A stretch of 64,000 nt of DNA from contig NZ_JJML01000009.1 in the NCBI RefSeq assembly GCF_000775285.1, forward strand, positions 1 through 64,000, given 5' to 3'. Made by a program: the position numbers and the translations under genes. Below the pieces are notes generated by a model that worked only from the letters and a program-made list of their open reading frames with translations, had not been told where the DNA came from and made no database searches. This document shows positions 1 through 10,578 of the stretch, piece after piece (position 1 is the first letter of the stretch; each line of letters starts with the position of its first letter). Origin of the DNA: Neosynechococcus sphagnicola sy1 (lineage in GTDB: Bacteria; Cyanobacteriota; Cyanobacteriia; Neosynechococcales; Neosynechococcaceae).

Positions 1-473
1 CCCCCTCTCGTTCGGGTACACTCGCGGCAGTCACCAAGACCCGCAACAGCAATCCCAGGGTATCGACCGTCATAAACCGTTTTCGACCTTTAATTTGTTT
101 GCCCGCATCGTAGCCCACCGATTGGCTCACTCCAGCGGCACTTTTGACACTTTGACTGTCGATAATCGCTTCCGACGGGCTGCGATGACGCTCCTGTTCA
201 ATTCGGGTACACTCTCGCAATCGGTCGTGCATCCGCACCCAGGTTCCATCTTTGCGCCACTGACGAAAGTAGGTGTATACGGTTTGCCATGCCGGAAAAT
301 CCCCTGGCAACCCTCGCCATCGCACTCCCTCCACCAAAACATAGAAAACTGGCGTTCAGAACATCCCACATATCGACGCTACGAGGACGACCACCGAATT
401 TCGGCTCGGGTATCAAGTCGTTGAGTAGTTCAAATTGGGCTTGAGACAAATTACTGGGGTAAGCTTTACTCAT
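1..473 (-). pseudogene. IS5-family DDE transposase, partial and frameshifted
   Basis: The protein starts at 473 (MSKAYPSNLSQAQFELLNDL) with the N-terminal DUF4096-like region typical of IS5 transposases. One extra base near 350 breaks the frame. Beyond it the family sequence continues without a stop to the window edge, including [15 protein letters not shown], the first catalytic Asp in IIDSQSVK, and [13 protein letters not shown] followed by VDTLGLL. The second part of the DDE core lies off the window. The shift may be a sequencing error, in which case the copy could be active. Family assignment is firm; activity cannot be judged. Confidence 0.8.
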
Positions 474-560
474 GACGCTCTCTCAGTGCTGTGTACGACA
501 TATTCGCAGCTTACACTGAGTGAGCTTTTTTACTCACTAAACGACTTTTAAAACACCCTC
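1..560 (-). mobile_element. IS5-family insertion sequence, one end (continues off the window)
   Basis: The element enters from the left edge and ends at 560. Its outer end, read on the minus strand from 560, is GAGGGTGTTTTAAAAG, which resembles terminal inverted repeats of IS5-family elements. It is followed by a short leader and the transposase start at 473. A NACHT gene is cut exactly at this end: the last seven codons and the stop of that frame are made of IS sequence. The other end and any target duplication lie outside the window; the base pair next to the end is TA. The same 15-bp end, with one change, bounds a MITE at 36878-37021. Confidence 0.8.
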
Positions 561-2583
561 TAAGCGTATCTCATCTAAAACAAACTTAAACAGATACTCA
601 TCCATTGCCGAAGCACCACAAACCAATGCCCAACGATGCAACGCACGGCGTTCATCCCAGTCTTCATAGGAGTCTTTGTAGCGGTTTTCTAATCTGCGGT
701 GAATATATTGCACTTCCTGCACAATCCGTCGGGCGGTCAAGTATTCCCCAAAGCTCTTGTGGGTAAACTCAAAGGTCTTGTCGCCGGAATGATCGTGTCC
801 ACTCTGGCGGAAATAGAAGGCAGTCATCAGGCGGGTAATGCTTGCTTTTGAGTCTGGCTGATAGCCCTCTTGGAAGCGGTTCAGCAGATTTTTGAGATTG
901 CTATTTTCACAATGACGCTCAATCTCCCCCACCGTTGTTGTTCGTCCATTTCCATGCCAAGCGGCGAGGGCAATCTCCTCTAGAATGCGGAAAAAAATCC
1001 TCTTCCTTAATGCCCTGAATGGCAGTGTGTTGATGTTCTGCCCAACCTCGCTCATAGATGGCTGTGATCAGGTCAGCATAGACTGCATTCAGATTAGTTT
1101 CTTCAGAAAACTTGAGTTTGCCTCGTCTGAGACTGAGGGCAACCAGGTAATTCAGCAGGGGTTGCGCAGTAATCTCAATCAAGTTTCCCTGGTCTAGCTC
1201 AGCCGGTAAGCCAGTATAGCCACTGCCACTGGCTGCACCATAGTTTTGCCACCAAAGCTGCCGCTGGTCTTGCTCCAGCAGCTTTTTCGCATCCACGTAA
1301 TGCTTCCGGTCATATTCAGACACAAAGTAGGGTAGGACATGCAAAATCTGTCCATCCTTACGAAAGTCGGTTTCATTTGCCTGCACCACCAGTTCTCGTC
1401 CGCTGATTAACACTTGCAAGCACCTTTCCCGTTGGTTAAGCCGCTCTACTTTACGCTGCACCTCACGCACGAAGTCCTGTGCGGTCTTCTCGGCAATTTT
1501 TCCTTGCATCGCCAACTCATCCAAGCCATCGAAGATGATCAACAGGCGGGATTCCCCCTGTTCGACCGCCAGCGGGTTGTGCGGTAATATCCTGTCCATC
1601 TGCACAAATTTGCCCACCGCATCAATCAGGTCATCTGAGGGTTCAAAGTGATGCAGCGGAATAAACAGAACGGGAATCGTGCCTTTTGCGGCCAGCTTCG
1701 CGGCAAACATTTTGGCAAAGGATGATTTGCCACTACCAGGACCGCCGCTAATCAAGCGAATTGCATCTGTTCGTACTGCTTTGCTGAGCCAGGTTTCTAA
1801 CTCTTTCTCTAGCTCGACGACCACTCGCTCAGATTGCTTATTGCCTGCAATTCTCCCTTCTAGCTCCTCAGCCTTCTGCCCCTCAAGCTTGCGGTTGTAG
1901 TAAGCCCGTAGCGGTACATACACCCGCTTCAGGCTAAAGGCTTCCAAAAACATGGGTTCTTCCACCTGCTTTTGCAGCCAGGTGGCATACCGCAGCCATG
2001 CCTGAACACGCTCATTTGCCTGCGTAAAGGGCGTATCCAGCCTTTCTTTCAGTGCCCCATAGTCTTTGGCGTGACTGCCCCACTCCTCATGTAGTGCCCC
2101 TGCAAAGTAGATGGGCAGTCGGTCACTAATGGCTTGGGCATCCGCTTCGCTCAATTGACACTGCTTGAGCCATTCCATAAAGGCAGGTTTTACCACCTCA
2201 ACAATGGCATCTTTGTCAGGATGCTCAAAAAACTTTTTATTGATCGTTAAACTGCTGGTTTCTAGAGCCTGATTAATTTGGGTTTGCAAGGCTTTAACAT
2301 CAAATTTCTCTGGCTCCAACTCAGTTTTCTCATCAATCAGGGTCTTCATTGCCAGCAGCAGAGCGCGATAAACCAGCAACCAGGCGATTTCCCCCGCATT
2401 TGCGGCTAAATTCAGAGTCTTCAGAACTTCAGCCACATTTCCTGGCAGACTATCCAACTTGCCAAAACCCAGGTCTACTAAGCCTTTACCCAATGCATTC
2501 GAGAAATCTTTGAAATTGACCTTAATAGATTTCTTCAAAATTGAAGTCGGCTTGCTGATTGAGAGTCCAGATTCACCATTCAT
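537..2583 (-). pseudogene. NACHT-domain STAND NTPase, truncated by an IS and frameshifted
   Basis: The N-terminal ~270 residues are helical and not recognised. A NACHT ATPase follows, with P-loop GGPGSGKSS near residue 280 and Walker B LLIIFDGLDEL near 346-356. One extra base at the A7 tract 991-997 shifts the frame; the next frame continues as FRILEEIALAAWHGNG and ends in a helical region with FEFTHKSFGEYLTARRI, a motif typical of NACHT winged-helix regions. The IS end at 560 then cuts the gene, and translation would run through IS bases to a stop at 537-539. Relatives usually carry a C-terminal repeat sensor, so the sensor is probably lost or sits beyond the IS. NACHT proteins of bacteria are often antiphage sensors; that role here is inference. 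Confidence 0.8.
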
Positions 2584-2679
2584 AGGTTTTTCGGGTTGGC
2601 AATTGCTGAAAAAATTTCTGAATGATTAATTTAAGCAGAACATTCAGCAACCGTCAGTAAAGACAGCCAATGAATTCAG

Positions 2680-2890
2680 AACGAGCGATCTCTTTATCTA
2701 TCCTTGCCAAGCTGCGGCTGAAGCCATCATTCAGCAAGGCATTGAGAATGGTGAGATTGATCCAACGCTTGATCCAGAACTGATGATCGACATACTTTGA
2801 GGAGCCATCTATCTTCGGCCTTTGGTTGGACACTTACCGCTTGAACAGCAGTTTGCAGAGGAGCTGCCTCAATGGGCGCTCATCGTTCTC
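2680..2890 (+). pseudogene. TetR-family regulator C-terminal remnant with in-frame stop
   Basis: From 2723 the plus frame reads AIIQQGIENGEIDPTLDPEL, then MIDIL, a TGA at 2798-2800, and continues in the same frame as GAIYLRPLVGHLPLEQQFAE. This matches the C-terminal ligand and dimer domain of TetR/AcrR regulators, where the stop position is normally an aromatic residue. No DNA-binding N-terminus is visible upstream, where the sequence meets the NACHT start at 2583. It is therefore a relic rather than a gene. The regions 2584-2679 and 2891-3097 hold nothing I recognise. Confidence 0.6.
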
Positions 2891-3097
2891 AAGATTACAG
2901 ATTCAAAACCTTTCCTACCCTGGAGACTGAACCCTAACAGGGCTACACATCCTCTGACTCACCACCCTGGCGGTGGAGTTTCCCCTCAAGAGTCTCCCTT
3001 GCAATCAACCCCTCGAGGTTTTGCAATCCGCCATTCAAACCAGGCTGGAGGAGCTGTAGCGGTGGGATGTGCCGAGTCAGTAAAATTCTGTTCCATA

Positions 3098-3151
3098 GCG
3101 ATGCCATCGAGATTTCGGGTTGTCCAGCACCGGGAGTTAGCGACCATCATG
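3098..3151 (-). pseudogene. Uma2-type gene fragment, N-terminus only
   Basis: Read on the minus strand from 3151 the sequence gives MMVANSRCWTTRNLDGIA. This is nearly the start of the intact Uma2 protein at 4146-4709 (MVANSLRWTTRDLDAM). After about 18 codons the similarity ends, and the frame runs on with no family sequence. It looks like a short duplication left beside the Uma2 pair. Confidence 0.6.
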
Positions 3152-3232
3152 AGGGCTGCAAACTTTAACCTACCGCAGCTCAGATAACTTCCAGGATGCC
3201 TACAACCGCTCTGCAACCTGACATCGACAGGG

Positions 3233-3841
3233 TTAGGAACCGGGTGGCAGGAGGTCGGTGAGGGACAGGGCGAGGCTGGGAAATGCCAGGGGCGCAGCCT
3301 GATTCGGTTCGGTGAGAATCAGATGGCTGGTGTAGCCCCTCGGAGTTGGGTTACGGAAGATGTGAAGTTGGCGGTTTTTCAGATCCAACACCCAATAATC
3401 ATCAATGCCTGACTGGGCATAGAGTTTATCCTTAATTTCACAGTCCTGTTTCAGCGTCGAGTCGGCCACCTCCACCACAAGGTAGATATCACTGGAGCGG
3501 GGATGACGATCGACGTAATCTAAGACAGTTCCCCTGACGATGGTTAGATCCGGTTCTGGCTCTGAAAAATCATCCAGTTGCATCGGATCTTGAGTACTCA
3601 CAAACACAGGCTGTGCCGCTAGCAGTTGATCCAATCCCTTCGCAAGCAAGCGGAGAGCCGTTACGTGAAGAGTCCCTTTGGCAGCCATCAGAGTAATTTG
3701 TCCAGCCAGTAATTCTGTCCGTTCCAGGGGGGTGAGAATGCCCAACTCGCTCATTCTGTGGTAGTCCTGCACAGTCCAGCGCTTGAGATCGGTTGGCTCT
3801 AGGGTGACGGTAGGGCCGTAAAGGCTGTTTGAGTGCGTCAT
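3233..3841 (-). CDS. Uma2 family (DUF820) putative PD-(D/E)XK endonuclease
   Basis: A 202-residue protein of the Uma2/DUF820 family, which is greatly expanded in cyanobacteria and has a restriction-endonuclease fold; the cellular role is unknown. The sequence shows the N-terminal WTVQDYHRMSELGIL segment, the acidic pair in EPEPDLTIV near residue 95, and YLVVEVADSTLKQD with a following Lys (IKDKLYAQ), the expected metal- and DNA-contacting residues. The segment ending IDDYWVLDLKNRQLHIFR is also typical. Length is normal. It lies in a strip of Uma2 copies and copy fragments, all probably accessory. Confidence 0.85.
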   Translation of the reverse strand: MTHSNSLYGPTVTLEPTDLKRWTVQDYHRMSELGILTPLERTELLAGQITLMAAKGTLHVTALRLLAKGLDQLLAAQPVFVSTQDPMQLDDFSEPEPDLTIVRGTVLDYVDRHPRSSDIYLVVEVADSTLKQDCEIKDKLYAQSGIDDYWVLDLKNRQLHIFRNPTPRGYTSHLILTEPNQAAPLAFPSLALSLTDLLPPGS

Positions 3842-3903
3842 GATGGGGAAGGGCAGTTGATATGTCCCAGAAATTTTGACCGATTCGGCCAGGAGTCCCT
3901 ACC

Positions 3904-4062
3904 ATGACGGCCACGATTTCCATTAACGAGATGGAACTTTCCCCCGGCAGCACGGTGAGCATTCACAATCTGTCCTGGCAGGATTTTGAATCCATCTTGA
4001 CGGGATTGGGGGAAAAGCGCAACACCCGGATCGCATACTATCGAGGCACTTTAGAGATTTTG
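3904..4062 (+). pseudogene. Uma2 (DUF820) N-terminal remnant
   Basis: The start codon at 3904 opens a protein with a typical Uma2 N-terminus, including HNLSWQDFESILTGLGEKRN and RIAYYRGTLEIL. After about 53 residues the family sequence stops abruptly and the core with the catalytic acids is absent. The frame continues with unrelated residues into the 3' end of the converging Uma2 gene at 4146. This is a truncated copy of a different Uma2 subtype from its two neighbours. Confidence 0.65.
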
Positions 4063-4145
4063 AGATTTTGGCCTCGAAATAAGTGGCGCAGCATCCAAGC
4101 CAACAATGTGACGATCAGAGTCGGGGTTTGTCCAGCTAAGCAAGG

Positions 4146-4709
4146 TCAGAGAAAGATCGCAGCCATAGGGGTGCTGAATCCCGGTAGCAGCGGTGATGTC
4201 AGGGTATCCCCTGCAAGAAGCGTGGCAACCAGTTGCAGTTGGGCGTTGGTACGGCGATAAATTTCCAGGGTTTTCAGTTGCCAATTGGCAATCCAATATT
4301 CCTGAACCCCTTGCAGGGAATAGAGCTTGAGCTTAACTTCCCGATCGCGCTGTTCGTTGAGTTCACCGGGCGAGAGCACTTCGACCATTAACTCCGGGGC
4401 GACGGTGAGGTGTCCGGCTTGATCAATGCCATGGGCGAGGCGTTCCTGACTGATCCAAACCACATCGGGAATCACGGCATCGGTGGGGGTAAAAATGACA
4501 CCGGGTGTTTGGAAGGGTTTACCGAATTGAGTTTGTCTAGACCAACGTCCAAGCTCAAAATAGAGATTCCCGCCTGCATCTTGATGGCGGATGTGGGGGG
4601 CACGGGTCACAAACAGCACTCCATCCATGATTTCATAGCGTTTCCAACCGCCATCGTCGGGCATGGCATCGAGATCTCGGGTTGTCCAGCGCAGGGAGTT
4701 GGCGACCAT
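4146..4709 (-). CDS. Uma2 family (DUF820) putative endonuclease
   Basis: A 187-residue Uma2 protein complete at both ends. The start MVANSLRWTTRDLDAM is followed by GGWKRYEIMDGVLFVTRAP, then TPTDAVIPDVVWISQERL with the first acidic site, and PELMVEVLSPG near residue 110, followed by the Lys-containing stretch REVKLKLYSLQGVQEYW. These fit the PD-(D/E)XK nuclease core of the family. A fragment of a near-identical start lies at 3098-3151. Substrate and role are unknown. Confidence 0.85.
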   Translation of the reverse strand: MVANSLRWTTRDLDAMPDDGGWKRYEIMDGVLFVTRAPHIRHQDAGGNLYFELGRWSRQTQFGKPFQTPGVIFTPTDAVIPDVVWISQERLAHGIDQAGHLTVAPELMVEVLSPGELNEQRDREVKLKLYSLQGVQEYWIANWQLKTLEIYRRTNAQLQLVATLLAGDTLTSPLLPGFSTPMAAIFL

Positions 4710-4755
4710 AGGAGTTACGGTTGATCTTGGTTTTCACCTGAGTGGGTCATGAGGC

Positions 4756-5091
4756 TCAAGCTTCCCAGGAGTCGCAAAATAAATCCAAGGGAAAGTGCCC
4801 GTAGGTTGCCCCCGATCGCTGCGGATCATGGCTCTGGCACGTAACGAGTACCCCACGATAGGAGCCGGTATAGGTATCCGAATAGAAGGACTGACGTTGG
4901 GTATTAAATTTCAGATAGACACCCCCAGTGGTTGCGGGGAGACTCTCTAGTTGAGTCTCTGCCCCAAACGCCAAACCAAACCCCTGAAGATAGGATTGCA
5001 ATGCCTGGAATGCCTCCGTCATCGTATCCGCACAAATTCCCAAAGTTTGGTAGTCAAACTCACCGATAACCGCGAGGAGTGCCTGCCGCAC
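4756..5091 (-). CDS. DUF1824 family protein, start uncertain
   Basis: Cyanobacteria-specific DUF1824, function unknown. The frame from a GTG at 5091 shows DYQTLGICADTMTEAFQAL, GVYLKFNTQ, SYTGSYRGVLVTCQSHD and YGHFPLDLF, matching the conserved family core. Family members are somewhat longer at the N-terminus. In the same frame, sequence upstream to about 5163 is open (TLEILAAYSCNQN), and beyond the T7 tract 5163-5169 another frame continues as KPVTDPTLQ. This suggests one extra base in the tract and a true start upstream, perhaps near 5260. The core assignment is firm; the N-terminus is not. Confidence 0.8.
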   Translation of the reverse strand: MRQALLAVIGEFDYQTLGICADTMTEAFQALQSYLQGFGLAFGAETQLESLPATTGGVYLKFNTQRQSFYSDTYTGSYRGVLVTCQSHDPQRSGATYGHFPLDLFCDSWEA

Positions 5092-5332
5092 TTGAATTTT
5101 CTCCTGTGAAGAATTAATTGGAGTATTCTGATTACAGCTATAGGCTGCGAGGATTTCCAGGGTTTTTTTGCAGGGTGGGATCGGTCACAGGTTTGGATCG
5201 TAAAGATGGGGTAAAGACGGAGGAGTTTTTGTGTAATTGACTGCTGAAAAGCTATCATTGCCTCCCCTATGGTTTGGCATTGATGAGATTTGTGGCAAGC
5301 TTTGGGTTCTAGCTTAACAGACACAGGTACAG

Positions 5333-8300
5333 GTGCCCTTGATGAGCGGAGATGGTCAAAGTCAATATCCCCCGACGTTAGGGCAGGATTGGGAGGAAGT
5401 GCTCCTTCAACAGCGACCCCGGAGCTTAAAGACCTTGATCGATGCCTTACCGGGAATTGTGTTTTTCTGCGACAGCGACGCTGAGTGGTCAATGAAGTAC
5501 CTGAGTCGCGGATGTCTGGCTTTAACGGGCTATACCAGTGAAGAATTGGTGGGGCCAGAGCGTCTGGTTTCCTACAACGCCATTACCCATGCCGATGACT
5601 TACCGAAGGTTTTAGCCACCATTAGTCGGGCGATCGCCTTGCAACAATCCTACGTAATTGAGTATCGCATTTGCACCAAGTCTGGGCAGCAGAAATGGCT
5701 CTGGGAAAAAGGCCATGTGGTCATGGACGAGGCGGGGCAATTTGTAGGCCTGGAAGGATTTATTACGGATATTAGCGACTTAAAATCAACGGAAGCAAAG
5801 TTACTGCAAACAACTTCGGAGTTGCAGGCCATTTTTCAAGCCCTGCCCGATTTGTACTTTCGCCTGGATGGCAACGGCACCATTCTGGACTACCATGCGG
5901 GCCGCCCTGAGGATTTGTATCTTTCACCCAGGGAATTTCTCGGTCAACGGATGCACTCGCTCTTACCGGGGGAAGTCTGTCAACAATTTGAGCAAGCCAT
6001 TGAGTCCGTAGTGAACACCAACTCCCTCGTCACCATTGAGTATGAACTCCTGATCGCAGGGTGCCCTCAAGCCTTTGAAGCTCGCCTCTCTCCCCTGTTA
6101 GCCCAGGAAATCATTGTCATTATCCGCAATATCACCGATCGCAAGCAGGCAGAAGCTCACATTCGCCGCGCCAATGCGCTGTTGCAAGCCCAAAAGGATG
6201 GGGTAGCCGCTGCCGAAAGTCGTCTGCGGAAGCTCAATGTTGCCCTTGTGAAATTGGCTCGCCGTAAAATCTCCACCCCCAGCGACTTGAACCGGGTTTT
6301 GCGAGAAATCACAGAGGCTGCGACCCGCACCCTGGAAGTGGAACGAGCGAGTATTTGGCGCTTTACCGGCGATCGCTCCCGAATTCAATGCCTGGATTTA
6401 TTTGAGCGCTCGGTGGGTCGCCACAGCAGCGGTACCGAACTTACCGTAGTTGAAGCGCCAGCCTACCTGCAAGCCCTGGAAGACCACCGCACCCTCGCCG
6501 CCCACCAAGCCCATACCGACCCTAGAACTGAGGAATTATCGGCCTCCTACCTCACCCCCCTGAACATTCACGCCATTTTAGATGCAGCCATTCATGTGGG
6601 GGGGTCAGGTGTTTGGGGTGCTGTGTTGTGAGCAGATCGAGGAACCGCGCCGCTGGACGCTGGAGGAACAAAACTTTGCCGGTTCCCTGGCCGATCTCGT
6701 CGCCATTGCCGTGGAAGCATCGGAGCGACAGCGGGCAGAAGCCGCACTCCAGCTCACGGACTTTTCCTTTGAGTACAGTGCCCTAGCCACGGTCTGGATT
6801 AGCTCCGATGCCTGCTTGCTGCGGGTGAACACGGCGGCCTGTCAACTCCTGGGCTACTCCCGTGAGGAGTTGCAATCGATGCGCGTTTACAATCTGGATC
6901 CGAACTTTCCGGCAGAGGCATGGCTCCACCACTGGCAAGAACTGAAGCAGGCTCGGAATATGACCGTTATTTCTCGCCTGCAAGCCAAGGATGGGCGGTT
7001 GATTCCGGTGGAGTTGACCCTGAATTACATCGAGTTTGATGGCAAAGAATACAACTTTTCCTTTGCCCGTGACATCAGCGATCGCCTCAGGGTCGAGGAA
7101 TCCCTGCGGCAAGCGGAAGCAAAGTATCGCAGCATTTTTGAAAACGCCGTTGAAGGCATTTTCCAGACGACCCCCGAGGGTCGCTACCTGAGTGCAAATC
7201 CTGCCTTAGCCCGGATCTATGGCTATCGTTCCCCCGAGGAACTGATCGAGACGCTCACCAATATTGAGCAGCAGCTCTACGTTGATCCCCAGCGTCGTCA
7301 AGACTTCCAGCACCAGATGCAAACCCAGGGCATTGTCTCAGAATTTGAGTCAGCGATCTACCGTCAAGATGGCTCCATCATTTGGATTGCAGAACACGCC
7401 CGTGCCGTATATGACCCCGATGGCGACCTGCGTTACTACGAAGGCATGGTAGAAGACATCACCGACCGGAAGCGCGCTAGCGATGCCCTGCGAAACATTG
7501 CGGAGGGCGTATCGGCGGCCATTGGCAATGCCTTTTTTCAGTCCCTGGTGCAACGGTTGTGTGAAGTCCTCCAGGTAGACTACGCCTTTATTGGCGAACT
7601 CACAGACCCAGAGACGATTGCGACGATCGCTGTCTATGGACTGGGACGGGTTCAGAGCAATTTTGCATATTGCCTGGTCGATACCCCCTGTGAAATCGTC
7701 ACTTCCCATAAAATCTGTTGCCATCCCCAAGGGGTACAGCAACAGTATCCTGCTGATCAAATGCTCCAAGAGATGGGCATTGAGAGTTATCTGGGGATTT
7801 CGCTGTGGAACTCCGCAGGGAAACCCCTGGGATTGTTATCGATCATGGGCTGTTCGCCGCTGCAGAATGTGCAACTGGCAGAGTCGATGCTCAAAATCTT
7901 CGCTATTCGTGCTGCGGCGGAACTCGAGCGGCAGTCCTCCGAACAAGCCTTGGTGCTCAGTGAAGCCAAGTTCCGCCAGATTTACGAAAATGACCCCGGT
8001 CATGATGCACTCCATCAATGAATCTGGGGAGATTTGTGATGTCAACTGCAAGTGGTTGCAGGAGACGGGCTATAGCCGTGAGGAAGTGATGGGGCAGTCC
8101 TTCGACTTTTTGATGACTCCAGAGTCCGCAGCCCATGCACACCAAACCGTGGTCCCAGAATTCTGGCAGCAGGGCTATGCCCATAACATTCCCTATCAGT
8201 ACCTGAAGAAAGACGGGACAGTGATGGATGTGTTGCTCAATTGTGTCGCTACGACGGATCCAACGGGGCATCCGATTAGCCTCTCGGTGGTGCAGGATGT

Positions 8301-10557
8301 CACCCAACGCAAACTCGCTGAAGCAGCACTGCGGCAGGCGGAGGAAAAGTATCGCAGTATTGTTGAGAATGCGGTTGAAGGGATTTTCCAATCCACATTG
8401 GAAGGCTACTATCTCACCGCCAACTCAATGTTGGCACGGATCTACGGCTACCAGTCTCCGGATGATTTAGTCAACAACCTCACCGATATTCAGCATCAGC
8501 TCTATGTTGATCCGGAGCGCCGGGAGGACTTCAGGCAATTGATGCAGCAGCAGGGATACGTTCAGAGCTTTGAATCCCAGGTGTTTCGTAAAGATGGCAG
8601 TATGATCTGGATCTCCGAGAGTGCGCGGGCGATTCGGGACGAGACGGGGGAAATCATCGGCTACGAGGGCACCGTTGAAGACATCACCGCCCGTAAGTCT
8701 GCGGAGGTACGGCTCTATCGGCGGGATGTGCTGTTGCAAGGGGTTGCAGAAGCCACCAACCACCTGTTAACGGAACCCAACTATGACGTGGCGATCGCCA
8801 AAATGCTGGCAGCGCTGGGTTTGGCGACGGGGGTGGATCGGGTCTATATCTACGAGCATCATCCCCACCCAACCACGGGGGATATAGCCATGAGTATGCG
8901 CTTTGAATGGACCCGCGAGGGCATTGTCCCCACCATTCAAAAGCCCTACTGGCAAAACCAATCCTATGAAAACTTTGGCATGGGTCGGTGGTATGAGACC
9001 TTTACAGTTGGGAAGTCGATTAAAGGGATCATCCAAGAGTTCCCAGCCAGTGAACGGGAAATTCTCCAACAGGATAATATCCAGTCCATCATCATGGTGC
9101 CGATCCATATTGACGGCCAGTGCTGGGGATACATTGGCTTTGATGATTGCCAAGCCGAACGGTGCTGGTCTCGCAGTGAAGAATCGATCCTCCAGGCAAT
9201 GGCCGCGAGTATTGGGGGGGCGCTGAAGCGCCAGCAAGCCGAAGCCACCATCCGCTATCAAGCGTTTCATGATCTGCTGACCAACCTGCCCAATCGCACC
9301 TTGTTTAACGATCATTTGCTCCTAGCTTTGGCCTCAGCCCGTCGTCACCGGACTCCACTGGCGGTGATGTTTCTGGATGTGGATCGGTTCAAAACCATTA
9401 ATGACACCCTGGGTCATGCAGCGGGCGATCGGCTACTGCAACGGATTACGGAACGTCTCTTGAGCTGTCTCCGCGGCGGAGACACCATCGCCCGCTGGGG
9501 CGGGGATGAATTTACCCTGTTGCTGCCCCAGATAACGTCGATTCAGGATGTCGCCAACATCGCCCAACGAGCGTTGGAGGCTTTGAAGCGACCTTTTCAC
9601 ATCAATATGCAGGAGCTACATGTCACGTCGAGTATTGGCATTGCCCTGTTCCCCCAGGATGGGGAGGATGTGGAAACCCTGTTGCGGAATGCAGACGCGG
9701 CCCTCTATCGCGCCAAAGATCAGGGGCGTAACAACTACCAGTTTTATCTGCCCACCATGAACTCCACTGCTTCGGCGTTACTGGTGATGGAAAATGATTT
9801 GCATCGGGCGCTGGAACGGCGTGAATTTGTCCTTTACTATCAACCGCAGGTTAACATTCATACCTGGAAGATCACAGGCATGGAGGCCTTACTCCGCTGG
9901 CAGCATCCGGAACGAGGTCTGGTTTCTCCCCAAGAATTTATCTCCCTGGCGGAAGAAACTGGCCTGATTGTCCCCATTGGTGAATGGGTTCTACGCACCG
10001 CCTGTGCTCAAAATCAAGCTTGGCAGGCGGCGGGACTCCCCCCGATGCGCGTTTCTGTCAACCTCTCAGCTCGACAGTTTCAACAGCCGAATTTGGTAAC
10101 AACGGTGGCTCGGATTTTGCAAGAAACCGAGCTGGCTCCAAAATTTCTGGAGTTAGAAATCACAGAAACCACGGTGATGCAGAACATCGACTTCACCAGT
10201 GGCATGCTCCATGATCTGCAACAGATGGGGATTTCTCTGTCCATGGATGACTTTGGCACTGGCTATTCTTCCCTGGGCTATTTGAAGCAGTTTCCCCTGC
10301 AAACCTTGAAAATCGATCGCTCCTTTGTACGAGATCTGAAGACCAGCCCCAAGGATGCAGCCATTGTCACGGCGTTGGTGACCCTGGGTCAGGGTTTAAA
10401 CTTAAACGTGGTGGCTGAGGGGGTGGAAACCTTAGAACAACTGGAAAAGCTGCGATCGCTCCAGTGTGGAGAAATTCAAGGCTTTCTTTTCAGTCCTCCC
10501 CTCCCCGTACCTGAGGCCGCCGCCTTGATTCAGAACTATAGCCCTTGCCAGGACTGA
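5333..10557 (+). CDS. multi-PAS/GAF sensor diguanylate cyclase/phosphodiesterase (two frameshifts)
   Basis: A very large c-di-GMP signalling protein, about 1740 residues once two one-base insertions are removed (G7 tract 6598-6604; extra G near 7992). Approximate order: PAS 32-152, PAS 162-272, GAF 302-462, PAS 470-592, PAS 594-714, GAF 722-865, PAS 879-997, PAS 999-1122, GAF 1126-1302, GGDEF 1307-1470, EAL 1489-1735. The cyclase motif is intact (RWGGDEFTLLLP), and so are the EAL motif (GMEALLRW) and downstream acidic sites (DDFGTGYSS). There is no membrane segment, so it is probably cytosolic. Two PAS blocks, KYRSI(F/V)ENAVEGIFQ at about 7123 and 8347, are close copies, suggesting internal duplication. 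No cognate partner is adjacent. The net direction (making or breaking c-di-GMP) cannot be told. Confidence 0.85.
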
Positions 10558-10578
10558 CGCCATTAAACCATTCAACAG

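Noticed and set aside
537-5091. A working NACHT-Uma2 defence system
   Set aside because: The NACHT gene is cut and shifted, and Uma2 genes are widespread singletons in cyanobacteria; there is no shared operon.
6598-6604. Programmed ribosomal frameshifting at homopolymers such as G7, C9, T9
   Set aside because: Sites occur in many unrelated genes, some outside homopolymers, and always need removal of one base. Sequence error explains this more simply.
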